Assembly (NCBI GenBank): GCA_016342415.1
Contig: JAEIOD010000001.1
Span: 1-64,000, forward strand
DNA length: 64,000 nucleotides
Direction of reading: 5' to 3'
Source: Clostridiales bacterium
Lineage (GTDB): Bacteria > Bacillota > Clostridia > Peptostreptococcales > Acidaminobacteraceae
Part shown: positions 18,075-27,336 of the stretch, piece by piece
How the letters are laid out: each line of letters begins with the position of its first letter
Position numbering within the stretch: position 1 is the first letter of the stretch
The notes under the pieces: generated by a model
What the model saw: only the letters and a program-made list of their open reading frames with translations
Databases searched by the model: none
Told to the model about the DNA's origin: nothing
Program-made: the position numbers and the translations under genes

Positions 18075-18818
18075 TCATTTTTTTAAAATTGCTAATTTAG
18101 CCAAAGACTCAATTATGTATATAGCTGGAATTTGCGATGTTATATCAACCTTTCCCCATGAATTTTCATATGCCAACTCTCTTTGAATGTAATAAGAAAT
18201 ATTATAATCCGACATTTTAGCTAAAGTACTATTTTTGCTATTGGTAATTGAAACTACAGTAGCTTTACTTCTTTTCATAATCTCGGAATTGTTTACTAAC
18301 ATTTCTATCTCACCTTCGACAGATAAAGTAATTATAATCGTTTCACTTGGTACTTCAAGATTTATCGGAAACATTGGATTACTAACACCGGTTGAAAATA
18401 TCCCAACATTACAGAAATACCGGCTGGCATAATCCGCAATTATTCCAGAATTACCTACACCTAAAAAAATGACATGTCTCTTCGATGCAATTACAGTTGC
18501 AATTTTATCCAGTTGATTCTCAAATTCTTCTGTGTTTGCTCTTTGTAAAAAATCCAAGACTATTGAAGAGTCATAACCTTTCTTTTTATGCTTATCGTTC
18601 TCTGCTTCAAGTTTATATTTTACTTTGAATTCTGTAAAACCATCACAATTTAATTTTCTACAAAATCTAGTTATCGTAGTAGTTGAAACATGTGCTTCGT
18701 TAGCCATTTCTCGAATGGTCATATAGGTAATTTTATCGCTATTTTTTATTATATAATTATAAATATCATAATCTAAATCACTAAATTGACTTAACGATTC
18801 CTTAGAAAACAAACTCAT
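18075..18818 (-). CDS. MurR/RpiR family sugar-phosphate regulator
   Basis: From the preferred ATG at 18818 the protein has 247 residues; a GTG at 18836 is the alternative. An N-terminal RpiR helix-turn-helix (residues about 1-75, TIREMANEAHVSTTTITRFC) is followed by a SIS sugar-phosphate-binding domain, with VIFLGVGNSGIIADYASRYF and IIITLSVEGEIEMLV. It probably senses a phosphosugar and controls the neighbouring GH4 6-phospho-beta-glucosidase. A terminator separates the two genes, so the GH4 gene should have its own promoter near 17890-18018. Confidence 0.85.
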   Translation of the reverse strand: MSLFSKESLSQFSDLDYDIYNYIIKNSDKITYMTIREMANEAHVSTTTITRFCRKLNCDGFTEFKVKYKLEAENDKHKKKGYDSSIVLDFLQRANTEEFENQLDKIATVIASKRHVIFLGVGNSGIIADYASRYFCNVGIFSTGVSNPMFPINLEVPSETIIITLSVEGEIEMLVNNSEIMKRSKATVVSITNSKNSTLAKMSDYNISYYIQRELAYENSWGKVDITSQIPAIYIIESLAKLAILKK

Positions 18819-18836
18819 TTGAATCACCGCCTTCAC

Positions 18837-19187
18837 AACATTATAAAATATATAATCTTAAAAGACAAGATATCAGTATTCGCGACTCCTTATTTTGTCT
18901 CTATTTATATCATAATCAACCTTAATATAACATTTACGAAACAGCAAAACTGGTCATTCAAATTTTTTATTAAAACCACACATGCATTTGAATTCTATAC
19001 AAAGGAATATCACTTAACATATTGTAAGATTAATTGGACAATCATCTTTAATAAAACGAATTCACTATTATTAGATGGTATTGAAGTACCTTCAACAAAT
19101 CTACATTTTATTATTATGAGCTCTTGATATTCTTGTAATACCAATGCTTTTAATGCTTCAATTTAAGATATTTATTACTATCTAAAA
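18837..19187. other. Intergenic region without a recognised gene
   Basis: 351 AT-rich bases. A 102-codon plus-strand frame starts at 18819 but has no ribosome site and an amino acid composition unlike a real protein. I see no conserved motif. Confidence 0.5.
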
Positions 19188-19214
19188 AACACCCAATCAT
19201 TACGATTGAGTGTT
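19188..19214 (-). terminator. Terminator of the FKBP-like lipoprotein gene
   Basis: AACACCCAATC pairs with GATTGAGTGTT (one mismatch, 5-base loop). An A-run on the left gives the U-tail on the minus strand. Confidence 0.8.
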
Positions 19215-19227
19215 GGTTTAGATTTAT

Positions 19228-20370
19228 TTATTGTTCTAATATAGCATTACTAACTAAGAAATCAAGTACAATTTCTTGTAATACAGATTTCTTTAAATAT
19301 GATATGCCATAAAGTTCTTCAAATCGACTGTAATCCTCTTCACCAGTGAATTTTACAAAATAAGCTTTTAAATTCTCCTCGGTTACTACAAGATTTGCAT
19401 CTTCAGCTACCCCTTGAACGATTAAAGCATATTGAGACGTACGAGCAATTTCTTCCTGAGATGCTTCTGTTAATGCTTCTATTGTCTCGTATCCAACATA
19501 ACTGATTAAATACTCATCTAAAGTCATATTGTATTGAGCAGCAGACATTTTATAGTAATTTTGCATAATTGTTTGTTGGTATGTTAATACATCTTCAGGT
19601 ACTGAAGTCACAACAAATTCATTTGACAAATAATTTTGAATATATACTTCTATAGCATTCGCCTTAAGTTCATCTGCAACAAATGTTCTGAATTCCTCCA
19701 CTGTATTACTTTTAAATTCAGTAGCTAAATTCTCACTAACAAATGCATCAGTTAGCTCAGGAGTAACTGTTTCAATAATTGAATTCAATGTGATGGCAAA
19801 TACTGCATCTTTACCGCTTAACTCTTCTGCACCATAATTTTCTGGGAATGTTACTTCAATATCAAAACTTTCACCAGGCGTGTGACCAATCAATTGAGCT
19901 AAGAAATCATCAATAAAACTTGTTACACCAATTGTTACTTCAGCACCGTTACCACCAGTACTTCCGCCTTCAAACTCAACACCATCTACACTACCGACAT
20001 AGTCAATATTTACGGTATCACCATCAACTACTTCACGGTCCATAACTTCAGATGTTGTTACGAAATTAGCTATTATGCTATCAATATTTAATTGAACTAT
20101 TTCTTCTGTAATCATATGCACTTCACTTGGTATAGATATATTCATATACTCAACCATTTCTACAAAATCTGATGCTTTTACATTTGAATAATGTCCATTA
20201 TCAGATAAGCCCGTTGAATAATCTAAATCTAAAGCATCTAAAGGACTTTCAGTTTCAGTCGTTTCCTCATTTTGAGCAACTTCATTTGTAACATTGGTGT
20301 CATTCTTACTTGAACATCCTACTGTAAAAAGCATTGTTGTAGCAAGTAGTAAAACTAATAATTTTTTCAT
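19228..20370 (-). CDS. Trigger-factor-like FKBP peptidyl-prolyl isomerase lipoprotein
   Basis: This 380-residue protein starts MKKLLVLLLATTMLFTVGC, a lipoprotein signal with lipobox TVGC. A Thr/Glu-rich linker follows. An FKBP-type isomerase domain spans about residues 105-210 (VDGDTVNIDYVGSVDGVEFE, GHTPGESFDIEVTFPENYG). The C-terminal helical part resembles the trigger factor C-terminal chaperone domain. It is thus an exported, membrane-anchored relative of trigger factor, probably helping folding of secreted proteins. Genuine trigger factor is cytosolic and ribosome-bound, so tig is not the right name. GGAGAA precedes the ATG. Confidence 0.85.
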   Translation of the reverse strand: MKKLLVLLLATTMLFTVGCSSKNDTNVTNEVAQNEETTETESPLDALDLDYSTGLSDNGHYSNVKASDFVEMVEYMNISIPSEVHMITEEIVQLNIDSIIANFVTTSEVMDREVVDGDTVNIDYVGSVDGVEFEGGSTGGNGAEVTIGVTSFIDDFLAQLIGHTPGESFDIEVTFPENYGAEELSGKDAVFAITLNSIIETVTPELTDAFVSENLATEFKSNTVEEFRTFVADELKANAIEVYIQNYLSNEFVVTSVPEDVLTYQQTIMQNYYKMSAAQYNMTLDEYLISYVGYETIEALTEASQEEIARTSQYALIVQGVAEDANLVVTEENLKAYFVKFTGEEDYSRFEELYGISYLKKSVLQEIVLDFLVSNAILEQ

Positions 20371-20847
20371 TTCAATTCTCCATAACTTCTATTATTGTTT
20401 GTATCATACTGCACTAGTATAACACACTTATTTTATCTTATAAAAGTGACAATTTGATGACAAACTAATATAACACCAAATAAAGGTCGTTTTTATGATT
20501 CTCGGTTCTATTTCAACAAATTTAAATAAGCACAACTGACCATAATAAGAATCAGTTATCTCATCCAACCTGTCCATTATACTCAATCTCAGATAACAGA
20601 AATTATCATCCTTCCACTAGTTTAATTAATAATACCAGTATACACAATTATAGAACATAGTTGATTTAAACGATTGAAACCTTTCGATTTATCTAATAAT
20701 AGATCACTATCTGATTCTCATCTCTGCGATCTCACAATGTGACAATCTAAGCTAAAATGAAGAGGACATCAAAGTATATTATGTTAAAAAATAAACTTTT
20801 ATTGACAACCTTATACTTCAAAGTTAAAGTAAATTTGGAGGTATGAT
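20371..20847. other. Divergent intergenic region
   Basis: 477 bases upstream of both the FKBP gene and the thioredoxin gene. TTGACA at 20802-20807 with TAAAGT 17 bases on could be a promoter for the latter, though the implied leader would be very short. Otherwise nothing is recognised. Confidence 0.4.
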
Positions 20848-21174
20848 ATGAAGATATTAAATAACTTAAAAGAAGTTCAAAATATAATTTCAAATAATAC
20901 AATGGTACTTACATACTTTACATCGTCAGATTGTAACTTATGTAAGGATTTATTTCCAAAAGTTAAGAGGATGCTAGAAGAGTTCCCAAATGTGGTAGCT
21001 ATACGTTCTGAAGTCGATGAGGAACTTGGACTTGTTGGTACCTATAACGTTTTTACAATTCCTACAATCATTCTTTTTATTGAAGGTAAGGAAACCATTA
21101 GAAGAAGCAGACAAATTGGTATTAAAGAATTTTCAGATGCCATGAACCGTTACTACAGTATGATTTATGAGTAA
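20848..21174 (+). CDS. Thioredoxin-like protein
   Basis: This 108-residue protein has a thioredoxin fold. The redox motif is CNLC in FTSSDCNLCKDLF, instead of the usual CGPC. A cis-proline lies in VFTIPTIILF. It has no signal peptide, so it is cytosolic. Its last codons overlap the start of an iron-sulfur membrane protein gene by eight bases, which suggests a shared electron-transfer or redox-repair role. The altered motif suggests a specialised substrate, but the partner is unknown. Confidence 0.85.
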   Translation: MKILNNLKEVQNIISNNTMVLTYFTSSDCNLCKDLFPKVKRMLEEFPNVVAIRSEVDEELGLVGTYNVFTIPTIILFIEGKETIRRSRQIGIKEFSDAMNRYYSMIYE

Positions 21175-21613
21175 AATGAGAAGAAATATAAAACCTGGTT
21201 TATACGTTCTAGGATTGGTCTTTTTCATGATGTGCATATTGAGAAGCTGGTATACCATTTACTTAATATTTGCTGTTGCTACTTATATGACGCTAAAATT
21301 TAAAAACAGAAAATTTTGTGGTATATACTGTCCTATGGGAACACTACAAGATATTGTGTACGATAAAGGAATGAAACCAGCAAATAAAAAACATTATATC
21401 AAATGGTTTTCATTTACATTCTGGTTACTGCTTGGATTTATAACTGCATTTTTCTGGCATGAAAAAACACTTTTATGGTACCGTCTTTTAATTTTTATGT
21501 TCTTTTCTGCATTTATTGCACTATTCATGCAAATCACCAAAGGTAAGAGATATTGGTGTACAAACCTTTGTCCAATGGGAAATGTCATGGAAATTATAAT
21601 TAAAGAACGGTAA
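21167..21613 (+). CDS. Membrane-bound 4Fe-4S protein, NapH/NosR-like
   Basis: This 148-residue protein has about four hydrophobic helices and two CxxxCP motifs, FCGIYCPMGTLQD and WCTNLCPMGN. These are the polyferredoxin-like motifs of the NapH/NosR/RdxA group, which pass electrons across or along the membrane. The protein is short and lacks the C-terminal ferredoxin domain of full NapH. Its coupling with the thioredoxin-like gene suggests it supplies or takes electrons from that protein. A terminator follows at 21777. Confidence 0.8.
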   Translation: MSKMRRNIKPGLYVLGLVFFMMCILRSWYTIYLIFAVATYMTLKFKNRKFCGIYCPMGTLQDIVYDKGMKPANKKHYIKWFSFTFWLLLGFITAFFWHEKTLLWYRLLIFMFFSAFIALFMQITKGKRYWCTNLCPMGNVMEIIIKER

Positions 21614-21776
21614 AACCTTTTATCCGTTTACTACAGATTTGATATTAAATTATCAACACCTTCTACGTTATAACCTACTGCTGTTACGAATGGGATTTTG
21701 TGTTAATTACTATATTATTCAAAAAATTATTTATAAAGCAATACTGGCAACTAATTAAAAATGAATGTTTGGAAAA

Positions 21777-21808
21777 AAGTTCTGATTATATTTTTAAAAT
21801 CAGAACTT
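21777..21808. terminator. Bidirectional terminator
   Basis: AAGTTCTGATT pairs perfectly with AATCAGAACTT, flanked by six A on the left and six T on the right. It ends the thioredoxin operon and could serve the AP endonuclease transcript. Confidence 0.85.
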
Positions 21809-22066
21809 TTTTATTGATATTGGTAATTTAATATTCTAAACAGTTTCTACATGGCAAGGTACAAATAAGTGGTACTCCAATCATCCAATTCTATTTCAGA
21901 TTTCCATACATTCTACACTTTCATAAAAATTCAAGTATTCATTTGCATCTGTCAAAGTATCGTGGATATAGTAACCTTGTATTGTTTCCCTTAGACCTTA
22001 AAATATTTAGCCTACATTGGCAAATACTTCTTTGCTCAAGTTTTTCTCGCATGTAAAGAACTAATT
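21809..22066 (-). other. Decayed coding sequence between terminator and AP endonuclease gene
   Basis: The minus strand gives short frames such as GYYIHDTLTDANEYLNFYES, broken by stops, so this is probably a dead gene of unknown family. At 21856-21836 it reads CHVETV then a stop, which resembles the rlmD tail pieces described below. It is too short to be certain. Confidence 0.4.
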
Positions 22067-22906
22067 TTATTTTCCTAAATGTAGATCAATTTCTAACATA
22101 ATTGGTGTGTGGTCTTGTCTTTCATCAGAGTCCAGCATTTCAGATTTAACAATCTTATTAGATAACCTATCACTTACTAGCCAATAATCAATCCTCCACC
22201 CAGAATTATTGATTTTACTTGTTTTTACCCTTTGTGCCCACCATGAATACATACCTGTCACATCACCATGAATATATCTAAATGTATCTGTAAAGCCTTT
22301 CTTAAGTAGATTTGTAAAGCCTCCACGCTCCTCATCTGTAAAACCTGCTGATCTACGATTATTTTGTGGATGTGCTAAATCTATCTCTTTATGAGCTACA
22401 TTATAGTCACCTGTTGCTATAACCGGTTTCTCCTTATCTAGCCCCTGAAGATATTCAGCATACTTCTCATCCCAGACTTGCCTTTCATTCAACCTTTTTA
22501 GACCATCTCCTGCATTTGGCGTATATACTTGAGTAAGATAAAATTCTCCAAAATCTAAAGTAATTATTCTTCCTTCATAATCCATAGTGTCAGGAGCCCC
22601 AATCTCAGGATAAAAAACTTCTGGAGAGTATTTATCTTTATATAAAAACATAGTACCAGCATAACCTTTTCTAGCTGGTTCCTGAGAACTTCTCCATTTA
22701 TATGAGTAACCTTTAAAATACTCTTCCAAACGCTCCATATGCTTCTTGCTTGGCCCATTGGCAGGTAATTTTGTTTCTTGCAAAGCAATTACATCTGCAT
22801 CCATCTCCAAAATCGTGTCTATTACAGTTCTTGTAAGCACTGCCCTGTTTGAATCACTTGTTAAGGCAGCATTTAATGAATCAATATTCCATGAAATAAA
22901 TCTCAA
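22067..22906 (-). CDS. exoA: Exodeoxyribonuclease III / AP endonuclease
   Basis: This 279-residue protein has all the endonuclease/exonuclease/phosphatase family motifs: MRFISWNIDSLNA, ALQETKLP, GDYNVAHKEIDLA and, near the end, RIDYWLVSDRL and RQDHTPIMLEID. The catalytic Glu is in LQETK, the Asp-Asn in GDYN and the terminal His in DHTP. It cuts DNA at abasic sites in base excision repair. The start is TTG at 22906 with AAGGAGG five bases before it. It lies just outside the rlmD-tail array, or possibly in its outermost layer. Confidence 0.9.
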   Translation of the reverse strand: MRFISWNIDSLNAALTSDSNRAVLTRTVIDTILEMDADVIALQETKLPANGPSKKHMERLEEYFKGYSYKWRSSQEPARKGYAGTMFLYKDKYSPEVFYPEIGAPDTMDYEGRIITLDFGEFYLTQVYTPNAGDGLKRLNERQVWDEKYAEYLQGLDKEKPVIATGDYNVAHKEIDLAHPQNNRRSAGFTDEERGGFTNLLKKGFTDTFRYIHGDVTGMYSWWAQRVKTSKINNSGWRIDYWLVSDRLSNKIVKSEMLDSDERQDHTPIMLEIDLHLGK

Positions 22907-22974
22907 ATTGTTCCTCCTTAATTTTTACTGGTATTTGACATATTTTTTTGTTAAATTTTGTCGGTTTTCTATTT

Positions 22975-23095
22975 ATCTTTTCCTTGCATCATAACGATAT
23001 AAGCTGATTCTGCAGACACTTCGTCTTCTCCACTAGAAAATAAAACAAAATTGATAATGAATAAGCATAGCAAATTCTTCCCTCATCATAGTTAT
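22975..23095 (-). pseudogene. Fragment of an unrecognised gene
   Basis: The minus strand reads MMREEFAMLIHYQFCFIF then a stop. In another frame it continues SGEDEVSAESAYIVMMQGKD to a stop. The composition looks like a genuine protein C-terminus broken by a frameshift. I do not recognise the family. The rest of 22907-23337 is AT-rich, apart from a hairpin (CTGAGTAAA pairing with TTTACTCAG near 23280-23301). Confidence 0.4.
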
Positions 23096-23337
23096 TAGAT
23101 TTCAAGAAAATGTTGATTGTCAAGCTCCTTACAAAATTATTATTTTATTTATATCAGATAATTTCAACTCAGTTTTATTCACTTCCAATAGAAAACACTC
23201 AGGCTCATTGATTGAGTCAACCCATAATAACATATTCTTTATTAAGATTATAGAATATAAAGAGTGGAAATTAAAAAAAACTGAGTAAAAAATTTTACTC
23301 AGAACTTGACATGTTTGATTAGATTTAATTATATTGT

Positions 23338-23373
23338 TCATTTATGCTTCACAACAGACTCTACATGAGTCGA
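23338..23373 (-). pseudogene. Displaced rlmD 3' end (outermost certain copy)
   Basis: The minus strand reads STHVESVVKHK and then TGA. This matches the terminal THVExV segment of RlmD/RumA proteins, and the homology begins at THVE with a stop codon just upstream. It lies next to the 3' end of the TnpX-type recombinase gene. A short tail of this kind, without the rest of the gene, is what an integrase leaves when it inserts at the gene's 3' end. Confidence 0.7.
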
Positions 23374-23398
23374 CTATTTATTGAGACAAACACCGACA

Positions 23399-25011
23399 CT
23401 AAATTGTGCCGATGAATCTGTAATGTATATCAATCTTCTGAATCTTTCTCCCATCCATCGTTTCTGATTGATGAATAACAATCTTATCTACAAGTTCTTT
23501 GAGTAGTGTCGCAGTAAGTTCTGTTACTTCTGTATACTGCTTTATCAACTTTCTAAACTGGTATGAATTGAGTGTTTTAATCTCTATCTCAGCCAATTTA
23601 CTGTATAAATCCTCAAGTAAAACTTTTAAATTCGATTGTTCTTTTTCAAAACTTTTCGTCATTGTCATAAACCGTTCATCAGTTATCTTCTCTAACACAT
23701 TGTCTTCGTAAAGCCTTTTTATGATTAAATCTATTTCAGTAACTCTTTTACTGTATTTGATTCTTTCTTTAGTCATTGTTTTGATTCGATCATTTTGCTT
23801 CTTCTGATTAGACTTTGTTAGATATTGAAGATAATCATCTTCACCAATTTTCACATACTGCACTTGCTTTTGTATATCGTTTAAAACAACTTTATACAAG
23901 TGATCATACCTGGTGTAATGATAAGAACAAACAGCTTTACCATTTCTTTTAGCGTTTGAACAAGCATAAAATGGATGGAGGCTTCTGCCTGATTTAGGAT
24001 GTGTAAAAACCATGTTTTTACCACATTTGTCACACTTAAGTAAGCCTGCGAAAATGTGCACTTGACCATTCTTATCCTTTTTCTTTTTAACCTTAACCAT
24101 TTTATTTGCTATTTCAAATGTAGAAGCATCTACCATCGCTTCATGGGTGTTCTCAACAACGATTTGCTCATCTAATGGGATATTAATTCTCTTTTTAATC
24201 TTGTAGGAACGAGTAATGTTTTTATGATTAATCATATGACCTAAATAAACTGGATTCTTAACGATCTTAATGATACTAGATTCATACCATCTATAGGGGT
24301 ATTCAATCTCTTCTAGAGACTTTCTCCCCGCTTTGATGTCATCATAACACCTAGGTCTTAACACCCTATTATTATAGAAATACTTTGTGATAAAGTAAGG
24401 GCTTTTCCCTGATGCTATGAAATTAAAAATCTCTTTTGCATATACCGATGTAACGTCATCTAGTATCAGTTTGTTTTTTTTTTAGGGTCTTTCTCATAAC
24501 CATAAGGTGGCTTACTGCCAAGGAACTCACCATTTTGAGACTTTGTAACAAATGATGATCTTATCTTCTTAGAAATATCCTTGGCATAATATTCATTTAC
24601 AATACTCTTAAAAGGCATAATTTCATTATCACCACAAAAGGTATCAATGCCATCGTTTACAGCAATGTATCTTATATCATTTTCAGGGAAGAATATTTCT
24701 GTAAAATGTGCTACTAAAGCATTATTTCTTCCAAGTCTTGATAAATCTTTTGTAATGATTATATTTATATGACCTAACTCTATATCATGTAGCAAACGTT
24801 TAAACTCTGGTCTATCAAAGGTCGTTCCACTATAGCCATCATCTACATATTCATCATAAATAGGATAGCCATGTTCGCTTGCATACCTTCTTAACATCTG
24901 CTTTTGAGTTTGAATACTGTTACTGTCATTATCAGTACCATCATCTCTCGATAACCTACAATAAACTGCCGCTGAGTAGTTTTGTTGTAAATTTCTATAT
25001 TCTAATTGCAT
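23399..25011 (-). pseudogene. TnpX/TndX-type large serine recombinase, frameshifted
   Basis: The preferred ATG at 25011 has AAAGGAG seven bases upstream. The first part (to about 24466) holds the resolvase domain, with the catalytic serine in YCRLSRDDG and the segment ITKDLSRLGRNNALV. After DPKKK the frame shifts in a run of about ten A (minus strand, near 24473-24483). One extra A would continue into NKLILDDVTSVYAKEIF and the second part, which has the recombinase domain, a zinc ribbon (LLKCDKCGKNM, ACSNAKRNGKAVC) and a coiled coil. The family catalyses excision and insertion of Tn4451-like elements. The run could be a real inactivating slip, a phase-variable tract or a sequencing error. Confidence 0.8.
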
Positions 25012-25033
25012 ATATCTCCTTTCAACTGCAACA

Positions 25034-25252
25034 TCAGCGACTGAAAATATTGCTAACATCATTATAACTTGAATGGCTACTTTTTTCATCAGCTTTATTA
25101 TTTTCAAATGAAGTAACGTCTCGCTTTATAGCTTGAAGTAATACTTCTTCAAGTGTTTTATCATTTGAATAATATGAAGTCACAAGATATGTTTTTCCTT
25201 TAATCTCAGTTTGACTTTCATTTGTCATTGCTTGATTTTTACTAGTTTTCAT
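25034..25252 (-). CDS. TnpW-like small transposon protein
   Basis: This 72-residue protein has the segment EIKGKTYLVTSYYSNDKTLE, which resembles the TnpW family of small proteins encoded just before TnpX-type recombinases. The role of TnpW is not settled; a part in transposition or its control is possible. It ends 22 bases before the recombinase start. GAAAGGAG lies upstream of its start. It is charged, without membrane segments. Confidence 0.65.
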   Translation of the reverse strand: MKTSKNQAMTNESQTEIKGKTYLVTSYYSNDKTLEEVLLQAIKRDVTSFENNKADEKSSHSSYNDVSNIFSR

Positions 25253-25268
25253 CTTGTGACTCCTTTCT

Positions 25269-26363
25269 TTAAATTTCTAATTCATCTTCTTCTCTATATT
25301 TTTCTCTGAATACTTCATACTGTTTTGTTCGATTCCTATCTTCAACGATTGATTCTAAAGTATCTGAAATTGTCATCAAGAAGTATGGTACTCGTTTTTG
25401 ATCATTATTTTTCGGTTGACTATTGTTACCTTTATAACCTCCACCTTTCATCAATTCAGAAATTGCCTCTTTCAATGCTTCACCTTCTAAAGCCGATAGT
25501 TGTTTACCATGTAAATACTTATCACCTAATTCACTTCTATCCTCTCTACCTAATAAGTCCGATGCTAATCCTACAGCTCGATACATAATCATAGGATTAT
25601 TTTTAGCTTCCATAAACAACAACTGATTATATTGAAAATGGTTATTTAGATTCTCTTTGGAATAATCACCATAGGAAACTAACGTATCACCTCGACACTT
25701 CATGCCATTATCCAAGGAAAATAAAATGTCATCCTTTCTAAAATCAACTTCTATACCTTTATCATTCAAATAGTGAATGAATTCTTCCCGTGTGTTGCTT
25801 TTTTTCACCGAAGTAGCAACTACATTGGCAAGTTGTTGCTTCCAACTTCCAATGCCCTTATTGGCTTGATTTTCACCATAACTCTGCCAACCAACACCTT
25901 TTTCTATCACTGATAAGCCATACTCTTTACATAATTGATCTGACAAATCTTTTAGGTTCTGCAAATCTCTTTTAGATTGCTGCCATTTCAGCCCTGATTC
26001 GAAGTTAACCGCGTTTAAAACAATATGATTATGAATGTGTTGTCTATCAGTGTGCGTTGCAATAACGCCTTGAAACCCATTAAAACTTTCAAGGAGTTTC
26101 TGACCAATTTCATGTGCTGTTTCAAAAGTTAGATTATCTGATAGACTAAAAGACTGAATGATATGAACATATTGACGTCCATGTAACTGCTTGTAATCCT
26201 GTTTTACCAGATACATCTGCTTATATGCACATTCCTGTAAACAGTCTTTAGCAGATATTAAATGACCATTATCTGTTTTATCAGGGTTCTGGATATAATC
26301 CAGAACCGCTTTTAATCCGTAAGGTTTACCCGCCTTAACCTTTTGCATTATAATAATTGCCAT
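25269..26363 (-). CDS. Relaxase / mobilization nuclease
   Basis: This 364-residue protein is a MobA/VirD2-type relaxase. The catalytic tyrosine is probably in AVLDYIQNPDKT near residue 20. The metal-binding histidines are in ATHTDRQHIHNHIVLNAVNF, the HxDxxHxHxH-like motif III, and RQYVHIIQSFS is another conserved strand. It would nick oriT and pilot the DNA strand during conjugal transfer driven by another element. It lies four bases after mobC and before the tnpW-like gene. Confidence 0.9.
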   Translation of the reverse strand: MAIIIMQKVKAGKPYGLKAVLDYIQNPDKTDNGHLISAKDCLQECAYKQMYLVKQDYKQLHGRQYVHIIQSFSLSDNLTFETAHEIGQKLLESFNGFQGVIATHTDRQHIHNHIVLNAVNFESGLKWQQSKRDLQNLKDLSDQLCKEYGLSVIEKGVGWQSYGENQANKGIGSWKQQLANVVATSVKKSNTREEFIHYLNDKGIEVDFRKDDILFSLDNGMKCRGDTLVSYGDYSKENLNNHFQYNQLLFMEAKNNPMIMYRAVGLASDLLGREDRSELGDKYLHGKQLSALEGEALKEAISELMKGGGYKGNNSQPKNNDQKRVPYFLMTISDTLESIVEDRNRTKQYEVFREKYREEDELEI

Positions 26364-26366
26364 AGA

Positions 26367-26669
26367 TCACTTCCCGTCCAAGACTGAATTTGCTTGTTCT
26401 ACAAACTCAACAAACTGTGATTTGATAATCTCCAAGTTAGGATTTTGGATATTTCCCATTCTTAACATAACAGTCAACTGATTTAAATTATTACCTATCG
26501 CATTTAACTTGGGGATCATTTCTCTAAGACCATCAATTACCTTGATTTCTTTTTCAAGGGATGAAGTCCTAACATAGGATGATAATGAAAGTTTTGCCCT
26601 TGCAGCTTTAGCTCTGATGAGTTCATTATCATAGGATGAGACTTTAAATCCAATATATTCATTTTTCAT
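26367..26669 (-). CDS. mobC: Relaxosome protein MobC
   Basis: The ATG at 26669 has AGGTGG five bases upstream and gives 100 residues. The protein is a small ribbon-helix-helix type relaxosome component with KVSSYDNELIRAKAARAKLS and, later, PKLNAIGNNLNQLTVMLRMG, the MobC consensus. It should help the relaxase melt and recognise oriT. It is tightly packed with the relaxase gene and the upstream DUF6075 gene. Confidence 0.88.
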   Translation of the reverse strand: MKNEYIGFKVSSYDNELIRAKAARAKLSLSSYVRTSSLEKEIKVIDGLREMIPKLNAIGNNLNQLTVMLRMGNIQNPNLEIIKSQFVEFVEQANSVLDGK

Positions 26670-26678
26670 AACAACCAC

Positions 26679-27092
26679 CTACATCTTAATCTCATCATCT
26701 TCTTCATTAACTTCTTCATTAACTTCTTCCTTAGAAGAATAACCGAATCTAACATTAAACGACTCCATAGCCAAAGAATAATTCTCACTATCAAGATTCG
26801 ATAGTATATCCATTGGTGTGAAGTTTTCATCTTCGTAGCTGTTGTACAAGTTAAACCCTAACTTAACCAGCGCTCTTGCACTGCTACATAAATCAACACT
26901 CCTATTTGTTAAACAATCTAGCTTGATCAAATGTTCATCAAAGTCATATATTTGATTTACCTTTGAATACAAGTCCGAATTACCCGCTAAAATATAAAAC
27001 ATAGCAAGTCTCTCCATATCTTTTGGGTTAGATTTGTCTTTTAACAACAATCTAATTAAATTACTTTCATGCTCTCTGTTTTGAAATTTCAT
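26679..27092 (-). CDS. DUF6075 family protein
   Basis: I chose the ATG at 27092, with GAGGAGGG just upstream, over the 11-codon longer frame. The 137-residue protein begins MKFQNREHESNLIRLLLKDK and matches DUF6075, a family often seen in Clostridial mobilizable elements. The function is unknown. The C-terminus is acidic, with a short repeat of EEVNEEVNEE. It is the first gene of the mobilization unit. Confidence 0.7.
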   Translation of the reverse strand: MKFQNREHESNLIRLLLKDKSNPKDMERLAMFYILAGNSDLYSKVNQIYDFDEHLIKLDCLTNRSVDLCSSARALVKLGFNLYNSYEDENFTPMDILSNLDSENYSLAMESFNVRFGYSSKEEVNEEVNEEDDEIKM

Positions 27093-27144
27093 AAACCCTC
27101 CTCTCAATAAACATTTTGGTTTCATTTTAAAAACTAAAATACCT

Positions 27145-27310
27145 CCTCACTTATAAGCCGATAAATCGAGGGGGGATGCCGAAAATAATTATTAAATTAA
27201 ACTTCTCCCTCTACTTATATGCCGAAAAATCCATAGGGGTGTACCAAAATAATTTATTCTATAGGTTCATTCCCCTTCACCAATAAGCCGTAAATAAGAT
27301 GGAAATGGCC
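27145..27310. repeat. Three imperfect repeats about 65 bp apart upstream of the mobilization genes
   Basis: Segments around 27151, 27215 and 27281 share a pyrimidine-rich lead (CCTC/CCCT), then ACTTATAAGCCG-like sequence, then an A-rich stretch and a G-rich tail. The GCCG cores lie at 27157, 27221 and 27287, so spacing is 64-66 bp. In the first two, the C-rich lead and G-rich tail could pair. They are candidate relaxosome or regulator binding sites. Confidence 0.55.
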
Positions 27311-27336
27311 AAAGTTTTATCAAAAAACAAAAAAAC

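Noticed and set aside
18819-19127. 102-codon plus-strand ORF
   Set aside because: No ribosome binding site, overlaps the start of the RpiR gene on the other strand, and the composition is unlike a protein.
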